A DNA stretch of 7,757 nucleotides from Actinomycetota bacterium (GCA_003491635.1 DNCG01000057.1:1-7757); one strand, 5' to 3'; positions 1 to 5,034 are shown, counted from the stretch's first letter. Numbers and translations: made by a program. The notes: a model not told the origin generated them from the letters alone.

Positions 1-147
1 GATTTGGTGGAAAAGGCGGTCATCAAGGTGACCAGCGAGAAGATCAAGGGTCTTGCAGCTGGGCAAATGGGTTACACCACCACCGAGGTTGGGGATATGG
101 TCGCTAACTTCGTAAGTGGGGAGCGAGGAGTGAAAAGTGGCAGATAG
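1..147 (+). CDS. leuB: LeuB-like 3-isopropylmalate/isocitrate-family dehydrogenase, C-terminal fragment
   Basis: This is the last 48 codons of a gene whose start lies outside the window; the frame opens at base 1 and stops at TAG 145-147. The visible residues include a helix followed by MGYTTTEVGDMVANFV, which matches the conserved C-terminal end of the NAD(P)-dependent beta-decarboxylating dehydrogenase family (isopropylmalate, isocitrate and 3-methylmalate dehydrogenases). The active site lies upstream and is not visible. The downstream ilvE and cimA genes favour a LeuB role: oxidative decarboxylation of 3-isopropylmalate in leucine synthesis and of 3-methylmalate in the citramalate route to isoleucine. 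That choice over isocitrate dehydrogenase is inference. The final ten residues, SGERGVKSGR, go beyond the usual family end and are encoded inside a 7-nt repeat array. They repeat with a seven-residue period (SGERGVK then SGR), so the native stop was probably displaced. Confidence 0.75.
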   Translation, partial: DLVEKAVIKVTSEKIKGLAAGQMGYTTTEVGDMVANFVSGERGVKSGR

Positions 148-302
148 CTTATGGCTAATGGCAGATGGCAGAAGTCAGAATTCAGAGGTCAGACCTCATG
201 TTAAATCCCAATGACAAATGTCAAAATCCCAATTTGTCATTTTCAATTTGTAATTTGTCATTAGTGTTCTGCCCTCTGTCCTCTGTTCTCTGGGATCTAT
301 TC
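114..302. repeat. Degenerate heptanucleotide repeat array, block 1 (27 units)
   Basis: The tract divides into 27 consecutive 7-nt units in one unbroken register. Similar words sit exactly whole units apart: AAGTGGG 114-120 and AAGTGGC 135-141; TTATGGC 149-155, then two further -ATGGC units to 169; AGAAGTC, AGAATTC and AGAGGTC between 170 and 190; ATCCCAA at 205-211 and exactly again at 226-232; TTTGTCA at 233-239 and exactly again at 254-260; then TCTG-initial units starting at 268, 275, 282 and 289. The word drifts along the array, and neighbours are more alike than distant units. Some words occur on both strands: TGACAAA at 212-218 is the exact reverse complement of TTTGTCA. The array covers the leuB-like 3' end and stop codon. 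It resembles in kind the STRR heptamer arrays known from heterocystous cyanobacteria; any function here is unknown. Confidence 0.85.
210..241. repeat. Perfect 10-bp inverted repeat inside the heptamer array
   Basis: AATGACAAAT at 210-219 is the exact reverse complement of ATTTGTCATT at 232-241, with a 12-nt loop. The right arm occurs again at 253-262, so alternative pairings are possible. There is no following T-run, so it is not an intrinsic terminator. It arises because the heptamer words switch strand near the centre of the array. It could form a weak A/T-rich hairpin in RNA between leuB and ilvE. Confidence 0.7.
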
Positions 303-354
303 GAAGAAGGGAGTCGAAGGGTGGCAGGCACGGCATTTTTAGTTCTTAATTTGG

Positions 355-466
355 ACAGATAACAGATAGAAAGCGAAAAGTGAAAAATTGGAAATTGACA
401 TTCGAATAACGAATTACCAATTGCGAGTTACGAATAACGACTCCTGACCGCCAACTCCCAACTTAA
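355..466. repeat. Degenerate heptanucleotide repeat array, block 2 (16 units)
   Basis: A second run of 7-nt units, out of register with the first block, follows a linker at 303-354 in which I see no clear heptamer pattern. It begins with two identical units, ACAGATA at 355-361 and 362-368. It continues through A/G-rich units to GAATAAC 404-410, GAATTAC 411-417, CAATTGC 418-424, GAGTTAC 425-431 and an exact second GAATAAC at 432-438. It ends with GACTCCT and GACCGCC, then AACTCCC 453-459 and AACTTAA 460-466. The array stops two bases before the ilvE Shine-Dalgarno sequence. A consensus-like TTGACA occurs at 395-400, but no good -10 follows at normal spacing. I see no gene, tRNA or clear promoter anywhere in 148-482. 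Confidence 0.75.
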
Positions 467-467
467 A

Positions 468-475
468 AGAGGGGG
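468..475 (+). promoter_or_regulatory. Ribosome binding site of ilvE
   Basis: AGAGGGGG lies 7 nt upstream of the ATG at 483 and supports that start. It directly follows the end of the second heptamer block, so the repeats reach the edge of the translation signal without disturbing it. Confidence 0.75.
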
Positions 476-482
476 ATTATAG

Positions 483-1397
483 ATGCCAATACAGAAGGTC
501 GATAAGATATGGATGAATGGAAGGTTGGTGGACTGGGATGAGGCGAAAGTTCACATCCTGACCCACGCCCTTCACTATGGTTCGGGTGTTTTTGAGGGCA
601 TCAGAGCCTACAAGACCATCAAGGGTACGGCCGTCTTTCGTCTCACCGATCATCTGAAGAGGATGGAGCGTTCCGCCAAGATTTACTTCATGGAGCTCCC
701 CTATACCGTTGCTGAACTTGCCGAAGCCACAAAGGAACTCATCAGGGTGAACAAACTGGATGGCTGCTACATCCGACCAATAGCCTATCGTGGTTACGGG
801 GAGATGGGCCTATATCCCATGAATGCGCCGGTGGATGTGGCCATCGCCGTTTGGCCCTGGGGCGCTTACCTTGGGGAAGAGGGGATAAAGAAGGGCATTC
901 GAGCCAAGATATCTTCTTTCAGAAGGATAGAGCCAAACTCTTTGCCTCCTGCGGCAAAGGCAACTGGACAGTATATCAACTCCATCTTAGCTAAGATGGA
1001 GGCCATCTTCAGCGACTATGATGAGGCGATTCTCCTGGATTCCAAGGGGATGGTTTCGGAGGGATCGGGAGAGAATCTCTTTGTGGTCAGGGATGGTATC
1101 ATCTATACTCCCTCCACCGGGGCGAGCGTTCTCGAAGGTATCACGCGGGATACTGTCATGAAGATCGCCGCGGATGTGGGTTACAAGGTCATGGAAAAGG
1201 ACTTCGTCAGGTCGGATCTCTACTTTGCCGATGAGGCTTTCTTCACCGGCACGGCGGCGGAGATCGTCCCCATTCGGGAGATCGACAACAGACCCATCGG
1301 TGAGCCCGGCCCCATCACTAGAAAATTGCAGGATAGATTTTATACAATAGTGAGGGGTGAAGACGAAAAGTATCGGGATTGGCTGGAATTCGTGTAA
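483..1397 (+). CDS. ilvE: Branched-chain amino acid aminotransferase (fold-type IV PLP enzyme)
   Basis: The 304-residue protein is close to the usual IlvE length. It catalyses the last, reversible step of isoleucine, valine and leucine synthesis, moving the amino group of glutamate to the branched-chain 2-oxo acids; it is cytosolic. Family marks visible in order are the N-terminal HALHYGSGVFEGIRAY (28-43), the PLP Schiff-base lysine K159 within AKATGQYINS, the SEGSGENLF segment (192-200) with the glutamate that contacts the pyridine nitrogen, the phosphate-binding GITRDTV (219-225), and FFTGTAAE (253-260). The ATG at 483 has a good Shine-Dalgarno and agrees with the family N-terminus. The gene lies 335 bp after the leuB-like stop, a gap filled mostly by heptamer repeats with no clear promoter, and 137 bp before cimA. 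D-amino-acid transaminase is a related class IV alternative, but length, motifs and neighbours favour IlvE. Confidence 0.95.
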   Translation: MPIQKVDKIWMNGRLVDWDEAKVHILTHALHYGSGVFEGIRAYKTIKGTAVFRLTDHLKRMERSAKIYFMELPYTVAELAEATKELIRVNKLDGCYIRPIAYRGYGEMGLYPMNAPVDVAIAVWPWGAYLGEEGIKKGIRAKISSFRRIEPNSLPPAAKATGQYINSILAKMEAIFSDYDEAILLDSKGMVSEGSGENLFVVRDGIIYTPSTGASVLEGITRDTVMKIAADVGYKVMEKDFVRSDLYFADEAFFTGTAAEIVPIREIDNRPIGEPGPITRKLQDRFYTIVRGEDEKYRDWLEFV

Positions 1398-1473
1398 ATG
1401 GGTGTATAAGGCTTACGCCTGGAACCTGCGGTTGGAACTAGCCTTTGGCTGGAATTGAAGGGACTTTCCCATC

Positions 1474-1521
1474 AGTTCCCTCAGTTCTAACGAAGTTAGT
1501 TCCCTTAGTTCTTTTGAAGTA
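1474..1521. repeat. Two adjacent imperfect 24-bp tandem repeats upstream of cimA
   Basis: Copy 1 (1474-1497) and copy 2 (1498-1521) abut and agree at 19 of 24 positions. Each is built as two 9-nt words beginning AGTTC plus a 6-nt GAAGT(T/A) tail. The same word occurs in reverse orientation upstream, as GGAACC at 1421-1426 and GGAACT at 1434-1439. A 5-bp inverted repeat CTAAC/GTTAG (1487-1491 and 1495-1499, loop GAA) spans the copy junction. Other small palindromes in the 1398-1534 spacer are AGGC/GCCT (1409-1420) and AGCC/GGCT (1440-1450). No T-run follows any of them, so none looks like a terminator. The unit differs from the heptamers upstream of ilvE. Confidence 0.75.
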
Positions 1522-1534
1522 GAGCGTGATTTAA

Positions 1535-3133
1535 ATGACGGACGTAAAATTATACGACACAACGCTTCGGGATGGAGCCCAAAGAGAGGGGCTTTCTTTT
1601 TCCGTAGAGGATAAACTGAAGATCACCTCCAGGCTCGAGGAGCTCGGCATCCATTACATTGAGGGGGGTTGGCCTGGCTCGAATCCGAAGGACATCGAGT
1701 ATTTTAAGAGGGTCAGGGAGCTTGATCTCAAGAATGCCATGGTTGTTGCCTTCGGCAGTACACGGCGCAAGGGGGTTCCCGTTGAAAAGGACGAGAATTT
1801 AAAACAGCTTGTCAAGGCCGGTACGAGCGCCGTTTGCATCTTCGGAAAGAGTTGGGACCTGCATGTAACCCACGTCCTCGTCACCACCCTCGATGATAAT
1901 CTGAAGATGATCGCCGACTCGGTTGGTTTTTTGAAAAAGCGCGGACTCGAGGTTATCTACGATGCCGAGCACTTCTTCGATGGCTACAGGGCCAATCCCG
2001 AATATGCTCTGAAAACCATTAAGGCTGCCGAGGAGAGCGGCGCCGATTGCATAGTTCTTTGCGACAGCAATGGTGGCTCCCTCCCCGTTCAGGTAAAATC
2101 CATTGTTGCGAAGGTGAAGCCGCTGGTCTCCGTTCCCCTGGGTATCCATGCCCACAATGACTCGGACTGTGCCGTGGCGAACACGCTCGCTGCGGTCGAG
2201 GCGGGGGTCGTCCACGTGCAGGGTACCATCAGCGGTTATGGGGAACGCTGTGGCAATGCCAATCTGATTTCCATAATCCCCAACCTGGTTCTCAAGATGG
2301 GTATACCCTGTCTTAGCCAGGATAAATTGGCTTTGTTGAGTGAGGTTGCTCATTATGTAAGCGAGGTCGCCAACGTGGTGCCCGATCCTCACCAGCCCTT
2401 TGTGGGGGAGAGTGCCTTTGCTCACAAGGGCGGAGTACACGTCAGTGCCATAATGCGGCAAAAGGGAGCCTATGAGCATATAGATCCCGCCCTAGTGGGA
2501 AATCTTCAGAGGGTTTTGATCTCGGAACAGGCGGGCACAGGGGCCATCGTTCACAAAGCGAAGGAGATTGGTATCGATTTGTCGGATAAGCCGGAGCAGG
2601 CCGCGGCCATACTCAAGAAATTGAAGAAGCTCGAGCACCGAGGATATCACTTTGAGGCGGCCGATGGTTCCTTTGAAATACTCCTGAGAAAGAATACCGG
2701 TTCTTACAGGCCCCTCTTTAAGCTCAAGGATTATACGGTGACCGTCACGCGCTTGGGGGAGGCTCATCCAAAGACGGAGGCTGTGGTCAAGGTGTGGGTG
2801 GGGGGCAAGAGACTGGTCGAGTTCGCCGAGGGAAATGGCCCGGTTAACGCTCTCGATAAGGCTCTACGCAAGGCCATCGCCAGAATATATCCGGCCCTTG
2901 AGAGGATAAGTCTGTCCGATTACAAGGTGCGAATCATAGATGCCAAGAAGGGCACGGCCGCCGTCGTCCGCGTGCTCATCGAGTCCACCGATGGTGAAAA
3001 GACTTGGGGGACCGTCGGGGTGCACGAGAACATCATCGAGGCCAGTTGGGAGGCGTTGGTCGACAGCATTGAGTATGGGCTCATGCACGTGAAAGAGGGA
3101 TTGGAAAAGAAAGTTAAGAAGCGAAAAAGGTGA
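1535..3133 (+). CDS. cimA: (R)-citramalate synthase, LeuA-family (CimA type)
   Basis: The 532-residue protein condenses pyruvate with acetyl-CoA to (R)-citramalate, the first committed step of the threonine-independent isoleucine pathway. The N-terminal HMGL-like TIM barrel carries YDTTLRDGAQREG (7-19; catalytic R12, metal-binding D13), the metal-binding GIHAHNDSD (203-211; H205, H207), GERCGNANL (236-244; N241) and GGVHVSAI (299-306). A C-terminal LeuA-type allosteric domain spans roughly residues 385-515, so feedback inhibition, probably by isoleucine, is expected. Length and the opening motif fit the long CimA subfamily better than 2-isopropylmalate synthase or homocitrate synthase; specificity remains inference from family resemblance. 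The ATG at 1535 directly follows an in-frame TAA and has only a weak Shine-Dalgarno (AGAG 1521-1524), so translation may be modest. The tail is lysine/arginine-rich. The FAH-family gene follows 16 bp after the stop. Confidence 0.94.
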   Translation: MTDVKLYDTTLRDGAQREGLSFSVEDKLKITSRLEELGIHYIEGGWPGSNPKDIEYFKRVRELDLKNAMVVAFGSTRRKGVPVEKDENLKQLVKAGTSAVCIFGKSWDLHVTHVLVTTLDDNLKMIADSVGFLKKRGLEVIYDAEHFFDGYRANPEYALKTIKAAEESGADCIVLCDSNGGSLPVQVKSIVAKVKPLVSVPLGIHAHNDSDCAVANTLAAVEAGVVHVQGTISGYGERCGNANLISIIPNLVLKMGIPCLSQDKLALLSEVAHYVSEVANVVPDPHQPFVGESAFAHKGGVHVSAIMRQKGAYEHIDPALVGNLQRVLISEQAGTGAIVHKAKEIGIDLSDKPEQAAAILKKLKKLEHRGYHFEAADGSFEILLRKNTGSYRPLFKLKDYTVTVTRLGEAHPKTEAVVKVWVGGKRLVEFAEGNGPVNALDKALRKAIARIYPALERISLSDYKVRIIDAKKGTAAVVRVLIESTDGEKTWGTVGVHENIIEASWEALVDSIEYGLMHVKEGLEKKVKKRKR

Positions 3134-3149
3134 AGCGTGGGGATAGACC

Positions 3150-3914
3150 ATGAGGATTGTGCGCTTTCTTTCCGACTCAGCGGCTCTGTGTGGAGTTGTC
3201 GAAGGGGAAACCATCAGGGTCATGAGAGGGAATCCCTTCGGCGATTTTGCCATTGGAGGGGGAGAATTTTCCCTCAATGAGGTGAAGCTTTTGCCCCCCG
3301 TTTCGCCGTCTAAGATCATTGCGGTGGGGTTGAACTACATCGACCATGCTCATGAACTGAAGATGCCCGTCCCCGACGAACCCATACTATTCATGAAGCC
3401 CTCCACCTCCCTTCTGGGGCCCGATGGCGAGATCGTTTATCCAAAGATGGCCGGTCAGGTCGATTACGAAGCCGAATTGGGCGTGGTGATAAAGGACAAA
3501 ATAAAGGATATTTCGGTCGAAGATGCTCAGCGGCATATCCTCGGTTATACCTGTGCAAACGATGTCACCGCCCGCGATTTGCAAAGGAAGGATGTCCAAT
3601 GGACCCGGGCGAAGAGCTTCGATACTTTTTCTCCCATTGGTCCTTGGATTGAAACCGAGATCGATCCGGCTGATCTCCACATCGAGTTGCTTTTAAATGG
3701 AGAGGTGAAGCAGTCCTCTTCGACATCGAATATGATCTTCAGCGTCCAGGAGTTGGTCAGTTTCGTTTCTAAAGTGATGACCCTCCTTCCCGGCGATGTA
3801 ATCATGACCGGTACTCCTCCAGGCATCGGCTCCATGCAGGTTGGAGATATCGTCGAAGTTTGCATCGAAGGAATTGGAGTTTTAAGAAATCCCGTTGCCG
3901 TCTCCAAGCTTTGA
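3150..3914 (+). CDS. Fumarylacetoacetate hydrolase (FAH) family protein, FAHD1/YcgM-like
   Basis: The 254-residue protein has a short N-terminal domain and the FAH catalytic fold. Visible signature residues are NYIDHAHE (62-69), with H66 and E69 in the H-x-x-E spacing of the FAHD1 catalytic lid; the carboxylate metal ligands in VDYEAELGVVI (104-114; E107, E109); ANDVTARD (136-143; D138); RAKSFDTF (153-160; K155); and TGTPPGIG (220-227). Family members hydrolyse or decarboxylate acylpyruvates and oxaloacetate, tautomerise oxaloacetate, or isomerise homoprotocatechuate intermediates. The substrate cannot be fixed from sequence. It starts 16 bp after cimA with GTGGGGAT at 3137-3144 as Shine-Dalgarno, so the two are almost certainly co-transcribed. 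No aromatic-degradation genes are visible nearby. A role in handling 2-oxo acids or oxaloacetate near the pyruvate-using CimA is inference. A probable terminator follows at 3961. Confidence 0.9.
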   Translation: MRIVRFLSDSAALCGVVEGETIRVMRGNPFGDFAIGGGEFSLNEVKLLPPVSPSKIIAVGLNYIDHAHELKMPVPDEPILFMKPSTSLLGPDGEIVYPKMAGQVDYEAELGVVIKDKIKDISVEDAQRHILGYTCANDVTARDLQRKDVQWTRAKSFDTFSPIGPWIETEIDPADLHIELLLNGEVKQSSSTSNMIFSVQELVSFVSKVMTLLPGDVIMTGTPPGIGSMQVGDIVEVCIEGIGVLRNPVAVSKL

Positions 3915-3960
3915 CCAATCTGTGCTCTGGGAATGATTCGCGCACGCCTCCCCATTTATT

Positions 3961-3983
3961 CCACGGTATTTCCGCGGTTTTTT
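3961..3983 (+). terminator. Probable intrinsic terminator after the ilvE-cimA-FAH genes
   Basis: CCACGG (3961-3966) and CCGCGG (3972-3977) can pair with one A·C mismatch around the loop TATTT, followed directly by six T residues at 3978-3983. The stem is short and imperfect, so termination may be partial. The last T residues also form the start of the next promoter's -35 box. Confidence 0.55.
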
Positions 3984-4010
3984 GACATTTTTGTCATTCA
4001 ATGATATATA
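3982..4010 (+). promoter_or_regulatory. Strong sigma-70-type promoter of the toxin-antitoxin genes
   Basis: TTGACA at 3982-3987, a perfect -35 hexamer, is separated by 17 nt from TATATA at 4005-4010, which matches five of six consensus -10 bases. Transcription would begin near 4017, giving a leader of about 26 nt to the antitoxin ATG at 4043. This start point rules out the in-frame ATG at 4001 as the translation start. Confidence 0.75.
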
Positions 4011-4019
4011 TGTATTACA
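3983..4019. promoter_or_regulatory. Candidate operator palindromes for the antitoxin
   Basis: TGACA/TGTCA form a perfect 5-bp inverted repeat (3983-3987 and 3992-3996, loop TTTT) overlapping the -35 box. TGTATTACA (4011-4019) is a perfect odd palindrome around the predicted start of transcription. Ribbon-helix-helix antitoxins commonly repress their own promoter by binding such short palindromes. That these are the actual sites is inference. Confidence 0.45.
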
Positions 4020-4042
4020 ACAAATTTGGAAGGGAGATAGAA

Positions 4043-4261
4043 ATGTCCGTTGCTATTTCCATCAGATTGCCTGAAAAGTTAGCAAAGGAGTTAGATAAAC
4101 TTGCCTTAGCTACGGAACGCTCAAAGACTTTCCTCATCCGTGAGGCAATTGCAACTTATCTCGAGGAATACAGCGATTATCGTGTGGCTCTTGATCGGCT
4201 TCTTGATAAGGATGACGAGATCATTGAAGCTTCGGAGCTAAGGAGAAGACTTGGCCCATAA
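4043..4261 (+). CDS. relB: Ribbon-helix-helix antitoxin, RelB/CopG-like
   Basis: This 72-residue protein starts with the beta-strand SVAISIRL (2-9), followed by helix A (about 10-22), a turn around ERSKT (25-29) and helix B (about 30-42), the canonical ribbon-helix-helix DNA-binding fold. The acidic, helical C-terminal part (about 43-72, DRLLDKDDEIIEASEL) is the expected toxin-wrapping segment. It should neutralise the RelE-type toxin encoded next and repress the promoter at 3982-4010. I chose ATG 4043 over the in-frame ATG 4001 because GGAAGGGAG (4028-4036) is a good Shine-Dalgarno 6 nt upstream, the predicted transcript starts after 4001, and the RHH strand begins right after this methionine. 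The 3' end overlaps the toxin gene by 11 bp and contains its ribosome binding site. The symbol reflects family convention, not a specific orthologue. Confidence 0.88.
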   Translation: MSVAISIRLPEKLAKELDKLALATERSKTFLIREAIATYLEEYSDYRVALDRLLDKDDEIIEASELRRRLGP

Positions 4262-4502
4262 AATTACTTACAAAGCTTCCCTTGAGAGCGATCTCAAAAA
4301 ATTGGACAAAGCAGAGGCAGGAAGAATCCTAAACAAAATTGAAGGCGATCTAGCTCAGAATCCAGACAAAGGGGAACCCCTTAAGGGTATTTTCCAGGGC
4401 CTCTACCGGTATCGAGTTGGTGACTACCGCATTATATACACAAAGACTGTCGAGGGCGTGCTGGTGCTTCGCATAGGGCACAGAAAAGATGTTTATAAAT
4501 AA
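4251..4502 (+). CDS. relE: RelE/ParE-superfamily toxin (RelE/StbE type)
   Basis: The 83-residue protein has the RelE fold pattern: an N-terminal strand (HKITYKAS), two helices (about 10-36), the LKGIFQGLYRYRVGDYRIIYT core (44-64) and the C-terminal VLRIGHRKDVYK (72-83). The basic residues R53, R55, R60, R78 and K79 and the C-terminal Y82 are placed as in RelE-type ribosome-dependent mRNA endonucleases, so an active toxin is likely. ParE-like gyrase poisoning is the alternative but the GHRKDVY ending favours RelE. The start must be TTG 4251: a stop sits in frame at 4239-4241 and no ATG or GTG precedes the conserved region. AAGGAG at 4240-4245, inside the antitoxin gene, is the Shine-Dalgarno, 5 nt away. 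The 11-bp overlap implies translational coupling. A HIT gene begins 23 bp after the stop with no terminator between. Confidence 0.9.
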   Translation: MAHKITYKASLESDLKKLDKAEAGRILNKIEGDLAQNPDKGEPLKGIFQGLYRYRVGDYRIIYTKTVEGVLVLRIGHRKDVYK

Positions 4503-4525
4503 TACAATAAATCGGGCTAAAAGTG

Positions 4526-4999
4526 ATGGATTATCTTTGGAGACCTTGGAGGATGGAGTATATCTTGAGCGAGAAACCAGAGGGGTGCATCTTCTGCGAT
4601 AAACCTAAGGAAAACCGGGATAAAGAAAACTACATCCTTTATCGAGGTGAAACCTGTTTCAGCATGTTGAACATCTACCCCTACAACAATGGGCATTTGA
4701 TGGTCGTCCCCTTTCGGCATGTTTTGGATCTCGATGGTCTCACCGACAATGAGCTCACCGAGTTGATTCAGCTTGTCAGGAGAAGCATGAACGTTCAACG
4801 AAAGGCTTTGAATCCGGATGGTTTCAATGTGGGAATGAATGTCGGGAAGGTGGCCGGGGCCGGAGTGAAAGATCACATCCATATTCATGTGGTCCCCAGA
4901 TGGGGGGGGGATACCAATTTTATGCCTTTAATCGCGGACACGAGGGTCATTCCAGAGCTTTTGCAATCCACCTACGAGAAGCTTATGGCTGCCCTCTAA
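4526..4999 (+). CDS. HIT-family protein, Ap4A phosphorylase/adenylyltransferase-like
   Basis: This 157-residue histidine-triad protein carries DHIHIHVVPRW (116-126) with the H117-x-H119-x-H121 triad; the middle histidine H119 is the expected nucleophile forming a nucleotidyl-enzyme intermediate. CIFC (21-24), with H65 and possibly a triad histidine, resembles the zinc site found in one HIT branch. The N-terminal DYLWRPWRMEYI and the GGDTNFMP segment after the triad resemble the actinobacterial Ap4A phosphorylase/ATP adenylyltransferase group. Likely substrates are dinucleoside polyphosphates or other nucleotide conjugates; the exact one is not determinable. ATG 4526 fits the family N-terminus. 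The adjacent GTG 4523 would add one residue, and neither has a strong Shine-Dalgarno. The gene lies 23 bp after the toxin stop. A TACAAT at 4503-4508 could be a weak private -10 but lacks a good -35. A run of nine G encodes W126-G127-G128. Confidence 0.92.
   Translation: MDYLWRPWRMEYILSEKPEGCIFCDKPKENRDKENYILYRGETCFSMLNIYPYNNGHLMVVPFRHVLDLDGLTDNELTELIQLVRRSMNVQRKALNPDGFNVGMNVGKVAGAGVKDHIHIHVVPRWGGDTNFMPLIADTRVIPELLQSTYEKLMAAL
4902..4910 (+). repeat. G9 homopolymer inside the HIT gene
   Basis: Nine consecutive G residues span TGG GGG GGG GAT, just after the catalytic histidine triad. Synonymous glycine codons could have broken the run. Such tracts are prone to slippage and to sequencing error. 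The frame is intact here. Confidence 0.9.
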
Positions 5000-5034
5000 C
5001 GTTTTGTCCGCAGGGATATCAATAACCATTACGG

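Noticed and set aside
165..362. A 65-codon + strand open frame with a Leu/Ser/Cys-rich product after the leuB-like gene
   Set aside because: Its first two thirds are translated heptamer repeats (CNLSLVFCPLSSV-type wording), which I recognise as a spurious product of such arrays. It has no Shine-Dalgarno and resembles no protein family.
395..423. Promoter for ilvE at TTGACA 395-400
   Set aside because: The -35 hexamer is perfect, but 15-18 nt downstream gives only CAATTG-like sequence. The hexamer falls within repeat units and is probably coincidental.
114..466. CRISPR array
   Set aside because: The repeats are 7 nt, contiguous and degenerate. There are no 24-40 nt direct repeats separated by unique spacers and no cas genes.
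148..482. BCAA attenuator or leader peptide before ilvE
   Set aside because: No short frame with runs of Ile/Val/Leu codons next to competing hairpins and no hairpin with a T-run was found. The structure is explained by the repeat units.
1418..1440. T-box riboswitch upstream of cimA (CTGGAACCTGCGG resembles the T-box core)
   Set aside because: The match to the conserved core is broken by an extra base. The 137-bp spacer is too short for a stem I plus antiterminator, and there is no terminator hairpin with a T-run. The GGAAC words belong to the local repeats.
1799..2479. A 226-codon minus-strand open frame
   Set aside because: It lies wholly inside cimA, is antisense to clearly conserved coding sequence, and shows no recognisable domain or start signal.
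4001..4042. Fourteen-residue N-terminal extension of the antitoxin from ATG 4001
   Set aside because: The -10 box overlaps this segment, so the transcript would start after it. The Shine-Dalgarno and the RHH strand both point to ATG 4043.
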